Shown here: positions 9,803-21,720 of the stretch, one piece after another
Position numbering within the stretch: the first letter of the stretch is position 1
How the letters are laid out: the number at the start of each line of letters is the position of its first letter
NCBI RefSeq assembly: GCF_027595165.1
Contig: NZ_CP097291.1
Location: 3,596,001 to 3,660,000 of the forward strand
DNA: 64,000 bases
Origin: Providencia sp. PROV188
Lineage (GTDB): Bacteria > Pseudomonadota > Gammaproteobacteria > Enterobacterales > Enterobacteriaceae
Reading direction: 5' to 3'
Notes under the pieces: generated by a model
Seen by the model: the letters and a program-made list of their open reading frames with translations, nothing else
Told to the model about the DNA's origin: nothing
Databases searched by the model: none
Made by a program: the position numbers and the translations under genes

Positions 9803-12283
9803 TTATCCCTCTTGTTTTTGGGATTTTTTCGCCACGCGTTTTGCTTTTAACTTGGCACTGATTTTTTTGGTTTTATCGGACGGCTTTTTGCTTTTCGCTT
9901 TACCGTTTCCTTTACCTTCAGGTTTAGCTTCTTTGCTGTCTTTCTTGCCTTTTTTCTCTGAACGACGAAATGCAGAATCAGGTTCGAAGTTTTTTTCTTT
10001 GCTCACATCACCTTTTCGACGGGCTGAACGTGTCGCATTTTTAACTTCTTTCTTCATCTTATCCCGCGTGGTTTTGCCCGGGTTTTTCGCTTTTCGTGTC
10101 GTTGAAATTAAAGCAAAATCAATGGTGCGCTCATCCATATGTACCGCTTCTACACGGATTTCCACTTCATCGCCAAGGCGATAAGTTGTACCGGAAGATT
10201 CACCGATTAAGCGCTGTCCAACCGCGTCATAACGATAATAGTCGTTATCGAGGGTTGAGATATGCACTAAGCCATCAATGAATAGGTCATTTAAGCGAAC
10301 AAAGAAACCGAAACCTGTCACGCTAGTGATAAGTCCAGTAAATACTTGTCCCACTTGGTCTTGCATGAAGTCACATTTTAACCAATCTGCGACGTCACGG
10401 GTAGCTTCATCTGCGCGGCGCTCAGTCAGTGAGCAGTGCTCGCCCAATTGCAGCATGCTGTCCATATCGGAGTGCCATCCGCCCGTTTCCGTCCAGCGCT
10501 TATCTCCATGACCATGCTCTTTTGCCAGTAAGTATTTAATACCACGGTGCAAGCTTAAGTCAGGATAACGACGAATTGGCGAGGTAAAGTGCGCATACGA
10601 TTTTAGACCTAAACCAAAGTGACCGCGGTTTTCTGGATCATAAATCGCTTGCTTCATTGAACGCAAAATCATGGTCTGCAATAGCTCATGGTCTGGGCGC
10701 TCAGCCACTTCGTTCATTACTTGGGCGTAATCTCTTGGCTCTGGCTTCATGCCACCCGGCAGTGTTAAACCTAACTCGCTGAATACTGAGCGTAAGTTCA
10801 TAACGCTCTCTTCTTTCGGACGGTCATGCACACGGTATAGTGCAGGCTCTTCGTTTTTCTCAACAAATCGCGCCGCCGCAATATTAGCTAAAATCATGCA
10901 CTCTTCAATTAATTTGTGTGCATCATTACGCTCTACAGGCTCAATACGCTCAATGCGACGTTCCGCATTGAAGATAAATTTGGCTTCTTCAGACTCAAAC
11001 GAGATAGCGCCACGCTCAATACGTGCTGCATCTAACGCTTTGTATAATTGGTGTAAATGCTCGATATGAGGCACTAACGCTTTGTAATGCTCGCGTAGCT
11101 CTTCATCCCCTTGCAGCATTTTCCACACTTTGGTGTAGGTTAAACGCGCGTGGGAGCTCATCACCGCTTCATAGAATTTATATGAAGAAAGTTTTCCAGA
11201 TGCCGAAACCGTCATTTCACATACCATACACAGACGATCTACGCCTGGGTTTAGTGAACATAATCCGTTAGACAGCACTTCCGGTAGCATTGGCACAACT
11301 TGGGATGGGAAGTAGACCGAGTTACCACGGCTATGGGCTTCCGTATCCAGTGCCGTTTGTGGGCGGACATAATAGCTCACATCCGCAATCGCCACCCATA
11401 AACGCCAACCGCCACCTTTTTTCGGTGCACAGTAAACGGCGTCATCGAAGTCACGAGCGTCTTCGCCATCGATGGTAACGAGTGGAAGATCGCGTAGATC
11501 CACACGCCCTTTCTTCGCAGCTTCAGGGACTGTTTCACTGTAATCAGCCACTTGCTTTGTCACTTGTGGCGGCCAAGAGTGCGGAATTTCATGAGTACGT
11601 AATGCGATTTCTACCGCCATACCCGTACCCATAGTCTCACCGAGTACTTCAATAATATTCCCAACAGCTTGAGAGCGGCGTTGTGGGCGAGTTTCTAATT
11701 CTACCACCACCACGTTACCCATACGGGCGCCACACTGTTTGTCTTTCGGAATTAAAATATCGAAACTTAAACGGCTATCATCAGGAACAACAAACCCCAT
11801 TCCCGCTTCAATAAAATAGCGTCCAACAATTTGGTTATTGCGCGGCTCTAATACACGTACAACACGCACTTCAGTACGCCCTTTACGGTCTTGACCATAA
11901 GGTTGAGCCAAAATCACATCACCATGTAAAGCGCGCTTCATCTCATCTTGAGATAAGTAGTAATCTTCTTTTTTACCTTCGACACGCAAGAAACCATAAC
12001 CATCACGGTGACCAATAACTTTACCTTTTAATAGGTCAATACGCTCTGGTAATGCATAACATTTGCGGCGAGTGAAAACTAACTGTCCATCACGTTCCAT
12101 CGCACGTAAGCGACGACGCAATGCTTCCAATTCATCTTCCGTAGAGAGGTTGAGTAGCTGTGCAATTTCTTCACGGTTTGCAGGTGCTGTGCGCTTAGAT
12201 AAGAGATCTAAAATAAACTCTCTACTCGGAATTGGGGATTCGTATTTTTCTGCTTCTCTTTCCTGAAAAGGATCGTTTGACAT
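9803..12283 (-). CDS. rnr: Ribonuclease R
   Basis: An 826-residue RNB-family 3'-5' exoribonuclease that degrades structured RNA and takes part in trans-translation and cold adaptation. Order of domains: N-terminal helix-turn-helix and cold-shock domains (about 20-230), RNB catalytic domain with [17 protein letters not shown] carrying the aspartate cluster, [20 protein letters not shown] motif as [14 protein letters not shown]1 domain ([17 protein letters not shown]) and a Lys/Arg-rich tail. I chose ATG 12283 (GGAGG upstream); it gives the enterobacterial N-terminus [14 protein letters not shown]. It is cotranscribed after nsrR. Confidence 0.97.
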   Translation of the reverse strand: MSNDPFQEREAEKYESPIPSREFILDLLSKRTAPANREEIAQLLNLSTEDELEALRRRLRAMERDGQLVFTRRKCYALPERIDLLKGKVIGHRDGYGFLRVEGKKEDYYLSQDEMKRALHGDVILAQPYGQDRKGRTEVRVVRVLEPRNNQIVGRYFIEAGMGFVVPDDSRLSFDILIPKDKQCGARMGNVVVVELETRPQRRSQAVGNIIEVLGETMGTGMAVEIALRTHEIPHSWPPQVTKQVADYSETVPEAAKKGRVDLRDLPLVTIDGEDARDFDDAVYCAPKKGGGWRLWVAIADVSYYVRPQTALDTEAHSRGNSVYFPSQVVPMLPEVLSNGLCSLNPGVDRLCMVCEMTVSASGKLSSYKFYEAVMSSHARLTYTKVWKMLQGDEELREHYKALVPHIEHLHQLYKALDAARIERGAISFESEEAKFIFNAERRIERIEPVERNDAHKLIEECMILANIAAARFVEKNEEPALYRVHDRPKEESVMNLRSVFSELGLTLPGGMKPEPRDYAQVMNEVAERPDHELLQTMILRSMKQAIYDPENRGHFGLGLKSYAHFTSPIRRYPDLSLHRGIKYLLAKEHGHGDKRWTETGGWHSDMDSMLQLGEHCSLTERRADEATRDVADWLKCDFMQDQVGQVFTGLITSVTGFGFFVRLNDLFIDGLVHISTLDNDYYRYDAVGQRLIGESSGTTYRLGDEVEIRVEAVHMDERTIDFALISTTRKAKNPGKTTRDKMKKEVKNATRSARRKGDVSKEKNFEPDSAFRRSEKKGKKDSKEAKPEGKGNGKAKSKKPSDKTKKISAKLKAKRVAKKSQKQEG

Positions 12284-12324
12284 TGTTACCTCCATTGTCA
12301 TCAGAGTGATAAATTACTGAGACA

Positions 12325-12747
12325 TTAATCGAGCAGTAATTGATACAGCGGACTATTATCTTTGACCATGTCCGCTAGCGTATATTGGTCTAGTTCTTGT
12401 AAAAATTGTTGTATCGCCTTTTGCAATACACCTTTTAGGCGGCAAGCGGGCGTAATATGGCAAAATTCGCCACTACAATTGACTAGAGTGAGTGGTTCTA
12501 ATGCGCGGACAACATCACCGATCCGAATGGATTCCGCCGGTTGACCCAGTGCGATCCCGCCATTTTTACCACGGGTGGCTTTTACATAGCCAAGGTGGCT
12601 TAGCTGATTAATAATTTTAACCATGTGATTACGAGAAACACCATACACTTCAGTGACTTGTGTAATACTCGTCATTTGCCCTTTTTCTAGGGCGGCTAAA
12701 TAAATTAGGGCGCGTAACCCATAATCAGTAAAACTTGTCAGCTGCAC
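12325..12747 (-). CDS. nsrR: Nitric-oxide-sensing repressor NsrR
   Basis: A 140-residue Rrf2-family repressor with a winged helix-turn-helix ([20 protein letters not shown]) and the three iron-sulfur cysteines C91, C96 and C102 in [13 protein letters not shown]. In E. coli NsrR represses NO-detoxification genes until its cluster is nitrosylated. The start is GTG at 12747, with GAGGTG upstream, giving the family N-terminus [10 protein letters not shown]. An earlier GTG six bases upstream overlaps that ribosome binding site. It sits between purA and rnr as in E. coli. Confidence 0.95.
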   Translation of the reverse strand: MQLTSFTDYGLRALIYLAALEKGQMTSITQVTEVYGVSRNHMVKIINQLSHLGYVKATRGKNGGIALGQPAESIRIGDVVRALEPLTLVNCSGEFCHITPACRLKGVLQKAIQQFLQELDQYTLADMVKDNSPLYQLLLD

Positions 12748-13002
12748 AATCACCTCAAAAATTTTTGGTACTACAGTATGTAGTGAAATACTTATCTGCC
12801 ATTTTCGTTATATTTGTTTTTTTGGCTACCATCTAACGGTCAATTTGAACGATTTTCTACAGTATATCGCCTTAGTTTTAGTCTAGCCCATCCTTGCCCG
12901 TAAAGATGCTTACAATGGCACATAATGTTCAACTTGATGGATATTATCTGAAAATTTTAGCGTTTTATCAAAAAGGAATTCATCGGAAGGAAAATGGGAG
13001 AG

Positions 13003-13031
13003 ATAAAAAAACAGCGCTCAGTGAGCGCTGT
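13003..13031 (-). terminator. Intrinsic terminator after purA
   Basis: ACAGCGCTCA (13011-13020) pairs with TGAGCGCTGT (13022-13031). On the minus strand the stem is followed by a run of T. Confidence 0.85.
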
Positions 13032-13039
13032 TCTGTCTA

Positions 13040-14374
<1,335 letters not shown>

Positions 14375-14542
14375 CTACCATCAAAAATGAACTGTTCCAG
14401 TGATATTTTGGCATTACAAAAATTTTTTTCTAGAAAGCAAGTAAAATGGTAGTTTTATTTCTGTCGTAGACTCAAAGTGAATTTTCCCAACCTGAGCAGC
14501 TCAAATTTTCCCTGAAAAATCCATCACTTAAAACGACAGGCG

Positions 14543-14569
14543 AAAAAAAGCCCACCGAAGCGGGCTTTT
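14543..14569 (-). terminator. Intrinsic terminator after hflC
   Basis: AAAAGCCC (14546-14553) pairs with GGGCTTTT (14562-14569). A T tract follows on the minus strand, ending the hflK-hflC transcript before purA. Confidence 0.85.
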
Positions 14570-14626
14570 CTTTATTAGATTAACAGTAATTTAAGCTCGT
14601 TGCACGTAACTTAAGCTGTTTATCAT

Positions 14627-15628
14627 TTAATCCGTTGAACGCAGCTTAGTTGGCGCCTTCATAAAACGGAAGAAATCAGTGTCTGGGCTAAGCACCATCA
14701 CATCATCACCGTTCTTGAAGCTCTGCTCATAAGCACGCAGGCTACGAATAAAGGCATAAAACTCTGGGTCTTGGTTGAATGCATCAGCAAACAGTTTCGT
14801 TGCCATTGCATCACCTTCACCTCGCAGGGTCAGCGCTGTACGCTCTGATTCTGCCAGTGTTTCTGTTACTGTCTTATCCGCTACCGCACGAATTTTAGTT
14901 GCTTCTTCTTGACCTTGTGAACGATGCTGACGCGCTACCGCTTCACGCTCTGCACGCATACGTGCATAGATGGCTTCAGAAACTTCATTTGGTAATTCAA
15001 TACGTTTGATACGCACGTCAACCACTTCGATACCTAACGCCGCCATACTGTTTGCGTTAACAACCAGTGGCTTCAAGTTAGTTTCTTTTTCAACGCGAGC
15101 CGCCGCATCTGCAATTGCAGCATCAGCGTCTTTGGTTGCTTCGTCAGTTGCTGTACCTTTGTTCAGTGCATCGCGAACATCAACGGTTAAACGACCACGA
15201 GAGTCAGTGATGATGTCTTTAACGCTTAAACGACCAAACTCAGAACGTAAACGGTCACTGAACTTACGTTTTAACAGGGTTTCTGCTTGGAATGGGTTAC
15301 CGCCGCCAGTCGCTACATAGTAACGGCTGAAATCAGTAACACGCCATTTCAGGTATGAATCCACCATTAAGTCTTTGTTTTCGCTAGTCAGGTAACGGTC
15401 AGCTTGAATTTCTAACGTTTGAATACGTGCATCTAGCATTTTTACAGTTTCAATAAATGGAACTTTGAAATGCAGACCTGGTTCATAAACGATGGGTTTA
15501 TTCTCAGAATCACGTAAAACCTTACCAAAGCGTAATACAATACCGCGCTCAGTTTGAGGAACAATAAAGATTGATGCGTAGGCAACGGCTAAAACAGCAA
15601 TCACTACAAAAATAAATGACTTACGCAT
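14627..15628 (-). CDS. hflC: HflC, regulator of FtsH protease
   Basis: A 333-residue SPFH/prohibitin-family protein with an N-terminal membrane anchor (FVVIAVLAVAYASIFIVP, about 7-24) and a periplasmic SPFH domain (ERGIVLRFGKVLRD). With HflK it forms a large cage around FtsH and modulates turnover of membrane proteins and lambda CII. It starts 2 bases after hflK ends, which implies coupled translation. Confidence 0.96.
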   Translation of the reverse strand: MRKSFIFVVIAVLAVAYASIFIVPQTERGIVLRFGKVLRDSENKPIVYEPGLHFKVPFIETVKMLDARIQTLEIQADRYLTSENKDLMVDSYLKWRVTDFSRYYVATGGGNPFQAETLLKRKFSDRLRSEFGRLSVKDIITDSRGRLTVDVRDALNKGTATDEATKDADAAIADAAARVEKETNLKPLVVNANSMAALGIEVVDVRIKRIELPNEVSEAIYARMRAEREAVARQHRSQGQEEATKIRAVADKTVTETLAESERTALTLRGEGDAMATKLFADAFNQDPEFYAFIRSLRAYEQSFKNGDDVMVLSPDTDFFRFMKAPTKLRSTD

Positions 15629-15630
15629 GA

Positions 15631-16839
15631 TTATTGTCTCCCAACTCTAACTGCATCACCACGCACAGAATTGTTTGGCTGCGCAGGTGCTGAACTCGTA
15701 GAAGATGAATTGTTCGTTGAGTTCGTCATTCTTGCTGACTGATTCACTTTTGGCGCCGCAGGCGTATTGCCCGTCGCACCACGCATGATTTGATCCAACG
15801 GCAGGACTAACATGCTGTTGCTCTTATCATTAGCAATTACTTTACGTGTATTTGCTAATACGCGTTCCATCGTTTCGATGTATAAACGCTCGCGGGTAAT
15901 TTCTGGTGCAGCACGATATTCAGGTAGCATTTTCGCAAAGCTTGCGACCTCACCCTCTGCTTTGAAGACGACGCTCGCCTTGTAAGCTTCAGCTTCTTCG
16001 ATCATACGTTGCGCGTTACCTTTCGCGAGAGGCAGAACTTCATTTCGGTAAGCGTGCGCTTCACGAATTGTTTTTTGTTCTTCTTCCCTTGCGGAGATTA
16101 CATCATCAAACGCCGCTTTAACATCTTCTGGCGGACGAGCCGCTTGGAAGTTGACGTCCAGCAGGGTAATACCCATTTTGTATGGTGCAATCGTAGCTTC
16201 TAGCTCTTTCTGCGTAACATCACGGATAAAGGCTCGATTCGTAGTCAATACTTGCTCCATAGCAGATTGACCAATAACGCCACGCACCGCACTATCCAGC
16301 GCTTGACGCAGGCTATTATCAGGATTAGTTACGCTGAACAGGTATTGAGCAGGATCAGTAACACGATACTGGACGTTCATTTCAACGCGGATAACGTTTT
16401 CATCTGATGTCAGCATCATACCGTTAGTCGCTTGCTCGCGAACAGTTTCAACGTTCACAGGAATGACTTGATCGATAAACGTTGGTTTCCAGTTCAGACC
16501 AGGTCCGACAACACCACTATATTCACCAAAACGTAATACTACGCCACGGTCACTTTCTTTAATGGTATAGAAGCCTGAGCCAGCCCATACTACGACAACC
16601 GCAGCAAGTGCTAACATACCTAGACGACCGCTCAGCTGTGATGGCTGTTTGTTGTTACCTTCACCGCCGCCTTTATTACCGCCGCCGCCAAGCTTGCTGC
16701 CTATTTTACGAAAGAGATCGTCGAGATCATAAGCCCCAGGTTTCCGACCACCTTTGTTCCCGCCAGAGTTGCTGCCTTTATTGCCGCTTCCCCACGGATC
16801 GCGGTCTTGTCCGTCATTACCGGGCTGATTCCACGCCAT
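15631..16839 (-). CDS. hflK: HflK, regulator of FtsH protease
   Basis: A 402-residue SPFH protein. The cytoplasmic N-terminus is rich in Gly/Asn/Lys (residues 1-70), as in the family. One membrane segment (LGMLALAAVVVVWAGSGFYTI, about 73-94) precedes the SPFH domain (SDRGVVLRFGEYSGVVGPGL) and a helical region. The C-terminal Ser/Asn/Pro-rich tail is low in complexity. It partners HflC in a complex with FtsH. It lies in the order hfq-hflX-hflK-hflC, all on the minus strand. Confidence 0.96.
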   Translation of the reverse strand: MAWNQPGNDGQDRDPWGSGNKGSNSGGNKGGRKPGAYDLDDLFRKIGSKLGGGGNKGGGEGNNKQPSQLSGRLGMLALAAVVVVWAGSGFYTIKESDRGVVLRFGEYSGVVGPGLNWKPTFIDQVIPVNVETVREQATNGMMLTSDENVIRVEMNVQYRVTDPAQYLFSVTNPDNSLRQALDSAVRGVIGQSAMEQVLTTNRAFIRDVTQKELEATIAPYKMGITLLDVNFQAARPPEDVKAAFDDVISAREEEQKTIREAHAYRNEVLPLAKGNAQRMIEEAEAYKASVVFKAEGEVASFAKMLPEYRAAPEITRERLYIETMERVLANTRKVIANDKSNSMLVLPLDQIMRGATGNTPAAPKVNQSARMTNSTNNSSSTSSAPAQPNNSVRGDAVRVGRQ

Positions 16840-17012
16840 GTTTTAGCTCCATTCTTTATGATTGATTTTTAGGGCTAAGAGCGATATTTCTCATCATTCA
16901 TTTCACCCATGGGCGTCTTGAATCAAGTCGAGGATATTGGGCTCTTAATATCAATTCCATTGCCTAACTGTGTTGCGGTTAATTCAGTCAACTAACTGTT
17001 TTAACATCATTT

Positions 17013-18293
17013 TTAAACAACATAGTTAGGTAATTGTTGCTCCTGCTTACATAAACGTCGCCAATCCACCATTGGCATACGCACCTCAAGTCCAATAGTG
17101 CCGTCTTCTTCTTGCCATTCACGTTCGATGGATTGAAGTTGATAAAAACGACTCCGTAAGCGACCTTCATTCGGCGGTAAACGCAATTCAAAATGTGCGA
17201 TCTCACCTGAAAGGCATTCCGTTAATGCTTGAAGCAACAAAGGGATACCTTCACCTGTTTGCGCTGAAACCCAGACACGAACCGGCTTGTTATCCTCATC
17301 TCTGTCAATACGCGGGACAAAATCGCCGAGCATATCAACTTTGTTCATCACTAAAAGTGTTGGGATTTCATTTGCTTCGATTTCTTCCAGCACACTGTCA
17401 ACCGCTTGGATATTTTCATCCAGTCGGACATCAACTGCATCAATCACATGGAGTAGTAAAGTGGCTTCACGTGTTTCTTGCAGAGTTGCTTTAAATGCAG
17501 CAACTAGATCATGTGGAAGGTGGCGAATAAAACCCACAGTGTCCGCTAAAACGACAGTTCCTACATCATCAACATCGATACGACGTAAAGTAGGATCTAA
17601 CGTAGCAAACAGTTGGTCTGCTGCGTAAACATCTGCCGACGTCATCCGATTAAATAAACTGGATTTTCCGGCGTTGGTATAGCCCACCAAGGAAACAGTT
17701 GGAATATCTGCTTTGCTTCTTGATTGGCGACCTTGCTCACGCTGTTTTTCGACTCGTCCGAGACGAGATAAAATCTGTTTGATTTTATCTCTGAGTAATC
17801 GGCGGTCAGTTTCAAGCTGAGTTTCGCCGGGACCACGTAAACCAATCCCGCCTTTTTGTCGCTCAAGGTGCGTCCATCCCCTCACTAAGCGAGTGGATAA
17901 ATGCCGTAATTGAGCTAATTCAACTTGAAGTTTACCTTCATGCGTACGCGCACGTTGTGCAAATATATCTAAAATTACCCCTGTACGATCAACGACCTTA
18001 CATTGGCAAACCCGTTCGAGATTACGTTCTTGAGCAGGGCTAAGCGTGTGGTTAAATAGCACCACATCCGCACCACTAGCTTCGACGGCTTCAGCGATTT
18101 CTTCAGCTTTCCCTTCCCCAACGAAAAATTTTGGGTGGGGAGCCTTACGGCTGCCAGTTACTATTTGTACAGGTTTAACGCCAGCAGACGTCACTAAAGA
18201 CTCAAATTCTGCTAAATTATCAACGTCTTTTTCTTGATCAAAAAAGACATGAACCAGTACAGCTAGTTCACCGCCTTCATACCTATCAAACAA
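17013..18293 (-). CDS. hflX: Ribosome-associated GTPase HflX
   Basis: A 426-residue GTPase, exactly the E. coli length if translation begins at TTG 18293. This TTG is preceded by AAGAGG at ideal spacing and gives the N-terminus (M)FDRYEGGELAVLVH; upstream in-frame codons lack a ribosome binding site. The N-terminal HflX domain has GSRKAPHPKFFVGEGKAEEI, the G1 motif is GYTNAGKSSLFN, G3 DTVGFIRHLP and G4 NKVD. HflX splits stalled 70S ribosomes after heat or antibiotic stress. The weak start codon suggests limited expression. Confidence 0.94.
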   Translation of the reverse strand: MFDRYEGGELAVLVHVFFDQEKDVDNLAEFESLVTSAGVKPVQIVTGSRKAPHPKFFVGEGKAEEIAEAVEASGADVVLFNHTLSPAQERNLERVCQCKVVDRTGVILDIFAQRARTHEGKLQVELAQLRHLSTRLVRGWTHLERQKGGIGLRGPGETQLETDRRLLRDKIKQILSRLGRVEKQREQGRQSRSKADIPTVSLVGYTNAGKSSLFNRMTSADVYAADQLFATLDPTLRRIDVDDVGTVVLADTVGFIRHLPHDLVAAFKATLQETREATLLLHVIDAVDVRLDENIQAVDSVLEEIEANEIPTLLVMNKVDMLGDFVPRIDRDEDNKPVRVWVSAQTGEGIPLLLQALTECLSGEIAHFELRLPPNEGRLRSRFYQLQSIEREWQEEDGTIGLEVRMPMVDWRRLCKQEQQLPNYVV

Positions 18294-18384
18294 GGTGTAA
18301 CCTCTTAGGCTAAACAATAATTGCAAAGGAAAAACACAGGTATAGTCTCCCTACCCATGCTTTCCTTGTTTTTAGCGTACAGTC

Positions 18385-18681
18385 TTACTCAGCTGATTCG
18401 CCATCTTGCCCAGCAGAAGCACCACCGTGGTAGTTGCCATTGCCAGCGCCAGCAGTACCAGTACCGCTATGATGAGAAACAGGGCGTGCTGGAACCACAG
18501 TAGAGATAGCGTGTTTATAAACCATCTGGCTAACTGTGTTTTTCAGCAAAATAACAAATTGGTCAAAAGATTCGATTTGACCCTGCAATTTAATACCATT
18601 AACTAAATAAATAGAGACCGGAACCCTTTCACGACGTAATGCGTTCAGGAACGGATCTTGCAAAGATTGCCCCTTAGCCAT
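18385..18681 (-). CDS. hfq: RNA chaperone Hfq
   Basis: A 98-residue Sm-like hexameric RNA chaperone that pairs small RNAs with mRNAs. The Sm1 motif is [20 protein letters not shown], with Q8 and the R16/R17 rim arginines, and the Sm2 motif is [17 protein letters not shown], with the K56-H57 proximal-site residues. The Ser/Gly/His-rich disordered tail is slightly shorter than in E. coli (102 residues). Order miaA-hfq-hflX is conserved. Confidence 0.98.
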   Translation of the reverse strand: MAKGQSLQDPFLNALRRERVPVSIYLVNGIKLQGQIESFDQFVILLKNTVSQMVYKHAISTVVPARPVSHHSGTGTAGAGNGNYHGGASAGQDGESAE

Positions 18682-18788
18682 TCTATGTTTTCCTTATTTT
18701 GTTGTTTTTTAAATGAGAATCTTACGATTCCTAAAAATTACTACTCAAAAATTACGCTTAACGCTTTAATTGTACACAAAGAATAGCC

Positions 18789-19730
18789 CTATGCACTAAT
18801 AACCTGTATAACGGTGTCAAGCGCTTGCTGAGGTTGTTCACTATCTAACCGATGAACATTGTCCCAGCTTCTCAACCAAGTGATCTGCCGTTTAGCCAAT
18901 TGGCGCGTCGCGCAAATCCCTCGATAAACCATTTCATCATAATCTATTTCACCATCGAGATAAGACCACATTTGCCGATAACCTACACAACGAATGGAAG
19001 GTAAATCAACATGAAGATCACCTCGTTGGTATAGCGCTTTAACTTCGTCTTCAAACCCTGCTTCTAGCATTAAACGAAAACGACGTTCGATACGCTCATG
19101 TAAAATTTTACGATCTTGTGGCTCAATAGCAAACTGAAACACATTATAAGGCAATTCTGTGCCTGCTGTTTGAGTCATTTCAGTCAAAGTTTGTCCCGAA
19201 ATGAGATATACCTCTAAAGCTCGGGATAATCTTTGTGGATCATTAGGATGAATACGTGCCGCAGAGACGGGATCGACCTCAGCCAAACGACGATGAACCT
19301 CACCCCAACCTTGTTCTTGCGCTATCTTCTCAATTGCCTCACGAACTTCTGGAGAGGCTGATGGCAGCGGTGATAACCCTTCTAATAAGGCTTTAAAATA
19401 AAGCATAGTGCCGCCGACCAGTAATGGAATCTTACCTTGAGACGAAATTTCATCCATTACATTTAATGCGTCACGACGAAAATCAGCCGCAGAATAAGGC
19501 TGAGATGGATCGAGGATATCTATCAAATGATGCGGGGCTTGGCTAAGCTCTTCTTGAGTAGGCTTCGCGGTACCAATATCCATTCCTCGATAAATCAATG
19601 CCGAATCGACACTAATAATCTCCACAGGCAAATGCTTGCGTAATTCGATGGCCAATGCCGTTTTGCCCGAAGCCGTTGGCCCCATTAAGAAGATGGCATT
19701 TGGTTTTTGTTGAGTTACTAAATCACTCAT
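18789..19730 (-). CDS. miaA: tRNA dimethylallyltransferase MiaA
   Basis: A 313-residue enzyme that adds the isopentenyl group to A37 of tRNAs reading UNN codons. The P loop is GPTASGKT at residues 17-24, followed by [23 protein letters not shown] and the family motif [15 protein letters not shown]. Its start overlaps the mutL stop by 8 bases, so it is translationally coupled to mutL. Gene order amiB-mutL-miaA-hfq matches E. coli. Confidence 0.97.
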   Translation of the reverse strand: MSDLVTQQKPNAIFLMGPTASGKTALAIELRKHLPVEIISVDSALIYRGMDIGTAKPTQEELSQAPHHLIDILDPSQPYSAADFRRDALNVMDEISSQGKIPLLVGGTMLYFKALLEGLSPLPSASPEVREAIEKIAQEQGWGEVHRRLAEVDPVSAARIHPNDPQRLSRALEVYLISGQTLTEMTQTAGTELPYNVFQFAIEPQDRKILHERIERRFRLMLEAGFEDEVKALYQRGDLHVDLPSIRCVGYRQMWSYLDGEIDYDEMVYRGICATRQLAKRQITWLRSWDNVHRLDSEQPQQALDTVIQVISA

Positions 19731-21708
19731 TTGTCAGTGTAGCTACCACGGGTTGTAAATTAATTAATTGTAATAATGTTGGCGGTGGATTTGTAACCCA
19801 CTGCGGACAGATCCGCTCAACATCAGCCAGTAATTGAACTGCTTGCGCCAAACTCCAACTTTCTTCGTTTTTTGCCTGAGAAATCGCATTTGCTAGCCAT
19901 TTCGCGATATTTTCATTCGAGACACTCTCTTTTGCTGACAAAAATACGATTAAATCAGAAAAAAGCTGCGATAAATTTTGCGTTCTTAACGGTAACGATA
20001 CCGTATGAATTGTTACTTTTCCATGAAATATCGAGGCATCGATACCAAATAGTGTCAATTGTTCCTTATAACGTTGCAAAACCTCTATTTCGTCACTTTT
20101 TAGTGACAATTTTAAGGGAATTAGCAACGGTTGAGGTTTTAATCCACCATTTTCTGGCGTTAATTGAGCCAGCTTGAGTAAGTAATTCGCTTCATTCAAG
20201 GATAACAGGATTATCCCTAATGAAGACTCAATTAATGCAAAGTTTTTTGCGTAAATTGTCAATACTTTACCGAATTGGTAGTTATCCGCACTTTTCGCTA
20301 CAGATTGGCTGTCTACAACATTGACACTCAACGGCTTTCTTTCAGGAAATAATGGTTTTTTATCTTCAGGCGCAACGGGAATCGACATCAAACGTTGATA
20401 CAGCTCTCCCGTTTTGCGTTCATAGCTTGGCTCTGGGCGGCTGTAGTTTGGTTGTGAACGGTTATAGCTTGGTACTGGGCTGGATTTGTCTGCATTGTCT
20501 GAAGCAAAAGAGCGACTTTTACCCATTACTGATTCACTTCGTGGTTCATCATAAGAAAGTGAAGGCTCTTTAGCATGAATCCGTTGAGATCCTTGCGGTT
20601 TATCTATTTCTAGTGAAGCAGGAGATGCAAAGTAGTTATCTCCTGCAGATGCACGGTTTTCAACTTCATTGGATACTGGCTCTATTCCAGGAAGTTCATT
20701 TTCCGTCAGCGCATTAAGCAATACAGTACGTACCGCTTGATAAATGAAATCATGCACTAATCTGGCTTGATGAAAACGCACCTCATGTTTAGCGGGATGG
20801 ACGTTCACATCCACTTGCTTTGGATCGATGGTCAAATACAGCACATAAGCAGGTTGTTGATTCTCATCCAAATGACCTTCATAAGCTTGACGGATCGCAT
20901 GGTTGATCAGCTTATCGCGCATCATACGACCATTCACATAGCAATACTGAATATCACTGACTCCGCTAGACGTCGTTGATGGTGTAACCACCCAGCCTTT
21001 GATTCCTAAATCACTGTGCTCCCATGAAAGCGCTAACGCGCCTTGCATAAAGCCCGTTCCACAGATTGTGCCTAAACGGCGCTCTTGCTGGTTGGCATCT
21101 TGCGCTGCACGATACTGCTTAACTAACTTGCCATTGTGCGACAAATTAATCGCTACATCAGGGCGGGAAAGTGCAATTCGACGCACGATTTCATCAATAT
21201 GCCCAAACTCGGTTTTTTCTGTGCGCATAAATTTGCGACGCGCTGGCGTATTGTAAAAAAGATCCAGCACTTCGACTGTAGTGCCATTTGGATGGGCTGC
21301 GGGTTTTACGGTCACCTGCATGTCACGACCTTCTGCATAGGATTGCCATGCCTCAGTTTGCTCTGCAGGTTTGGAGGTTAATGTCAGGCGGGAAACAGAG
21401 CTAATACTGGCAAGGGCTTCCCCACGGAACCCCATGCTCATGATAGCTTCAAGGTCATCTAATGTCGCAATTTTACTGGTGGCATGGCGCGCTAAAGCGA
21501 GGATCAACTCATCTTTGTTGATCCCACAGCCATTATCTCGAATACGGATCAGCTTTTCCCCTCCTCGCTCAATCTCGATATCGATACGAGTTGCCCCTGA
21601 ATCAAGACTATTTTCGACTAACTCTTTAACCACTGAGGCGGGTCTTTCGACCACTTCACCCGCCGCTATTTGGTTCGCTAATTGAGGAGAAAGGATCTGG
21701 ATTGCCAT
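19723..21708 (-). CDS. mutL: DNA mismatch repair protein MutL
   Basis: A 661-residue GHKL ATPase (615 in E. coli) linking MutS recognition to MutH and UvrD. N-terminal ATP site: E29 and N33 in [17 protein letters not shown]58-N-G in RDNGCGI, and [13 protein letters not shown]. The C-terminal dimerisation domain begins near 475 ([19 protein letters not shown]). The extra length is in the variable linker (about 345-470), which is rich in Ser/Pro/Tyr with near-repeats [19 protein letters not shown]. It has no endonuclease DQHA(X)2E motif, as expected in a MutH organism. Confidence 0.96.
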   Translation of the reverse strand: MAIQILSPQLANQIAAGEVVERPASVVKELVENSLDSGATRIDIEIERGGEKLIRIRDNGCGINKDELILALARHATSKIATLDDLEAIMSMGFRGEALASISSVSRLTLTSKPAEQTEAWQSYAEGRDMQVTVKPAAHPNGTTVEVLDLFYNTPARRKFMRTEKTEFGHIDEIVRRIALSRPDVAINLSHNGKLVKQYRAAQDANQQERRLGTICGTGFMQGALALSWEHSDLGIKGWVVTPSTTSSGVSDIQYCYVNGRMMRDKLINHAIRQAYEGHLDENQQPAYVLYLTIDPKQVDVNVHPAKHEVRFHQARLVHDFIYQAVRTVLLNALTENELPGIEPVSNEVENRASAGDNYFASPASLEIDKPQGSQRIHAKEPSLSYDEPRSESVMGKSRSFASDNADKSSPVPSYNRSQPNYSRPEPSYERKTGELYQRLMSIPVAPEDKKPLFPERKPLSVNVVDSQSVAKSADNYQFGKVLTIYAKNFALIESSLGIILLSLNEANYLLKLAQLTPENGGLKPQPLLIPLKLSLKSDEIEVLQRYKEQLTLFGIDASIFHGKVTIHTVSLPLRTQNLSQLFSDLIVFLSAKESVSNENIAKWLANAISQAKNEESWSLAQAVQLLADVERICPQWVTNPPPTLLQLINLQPVVATLTNE

Positions 21709-21720
21709 AACCTAATTCAC

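Noticed and set aside
9792-10184. 130-codon frame antisense to the rnr C-terminus, rich in Phe, Leu and Ser
   Set aside because: It is the mirror of the Lys/Arg-rich RNase R tail and so an antisense composition artefact.
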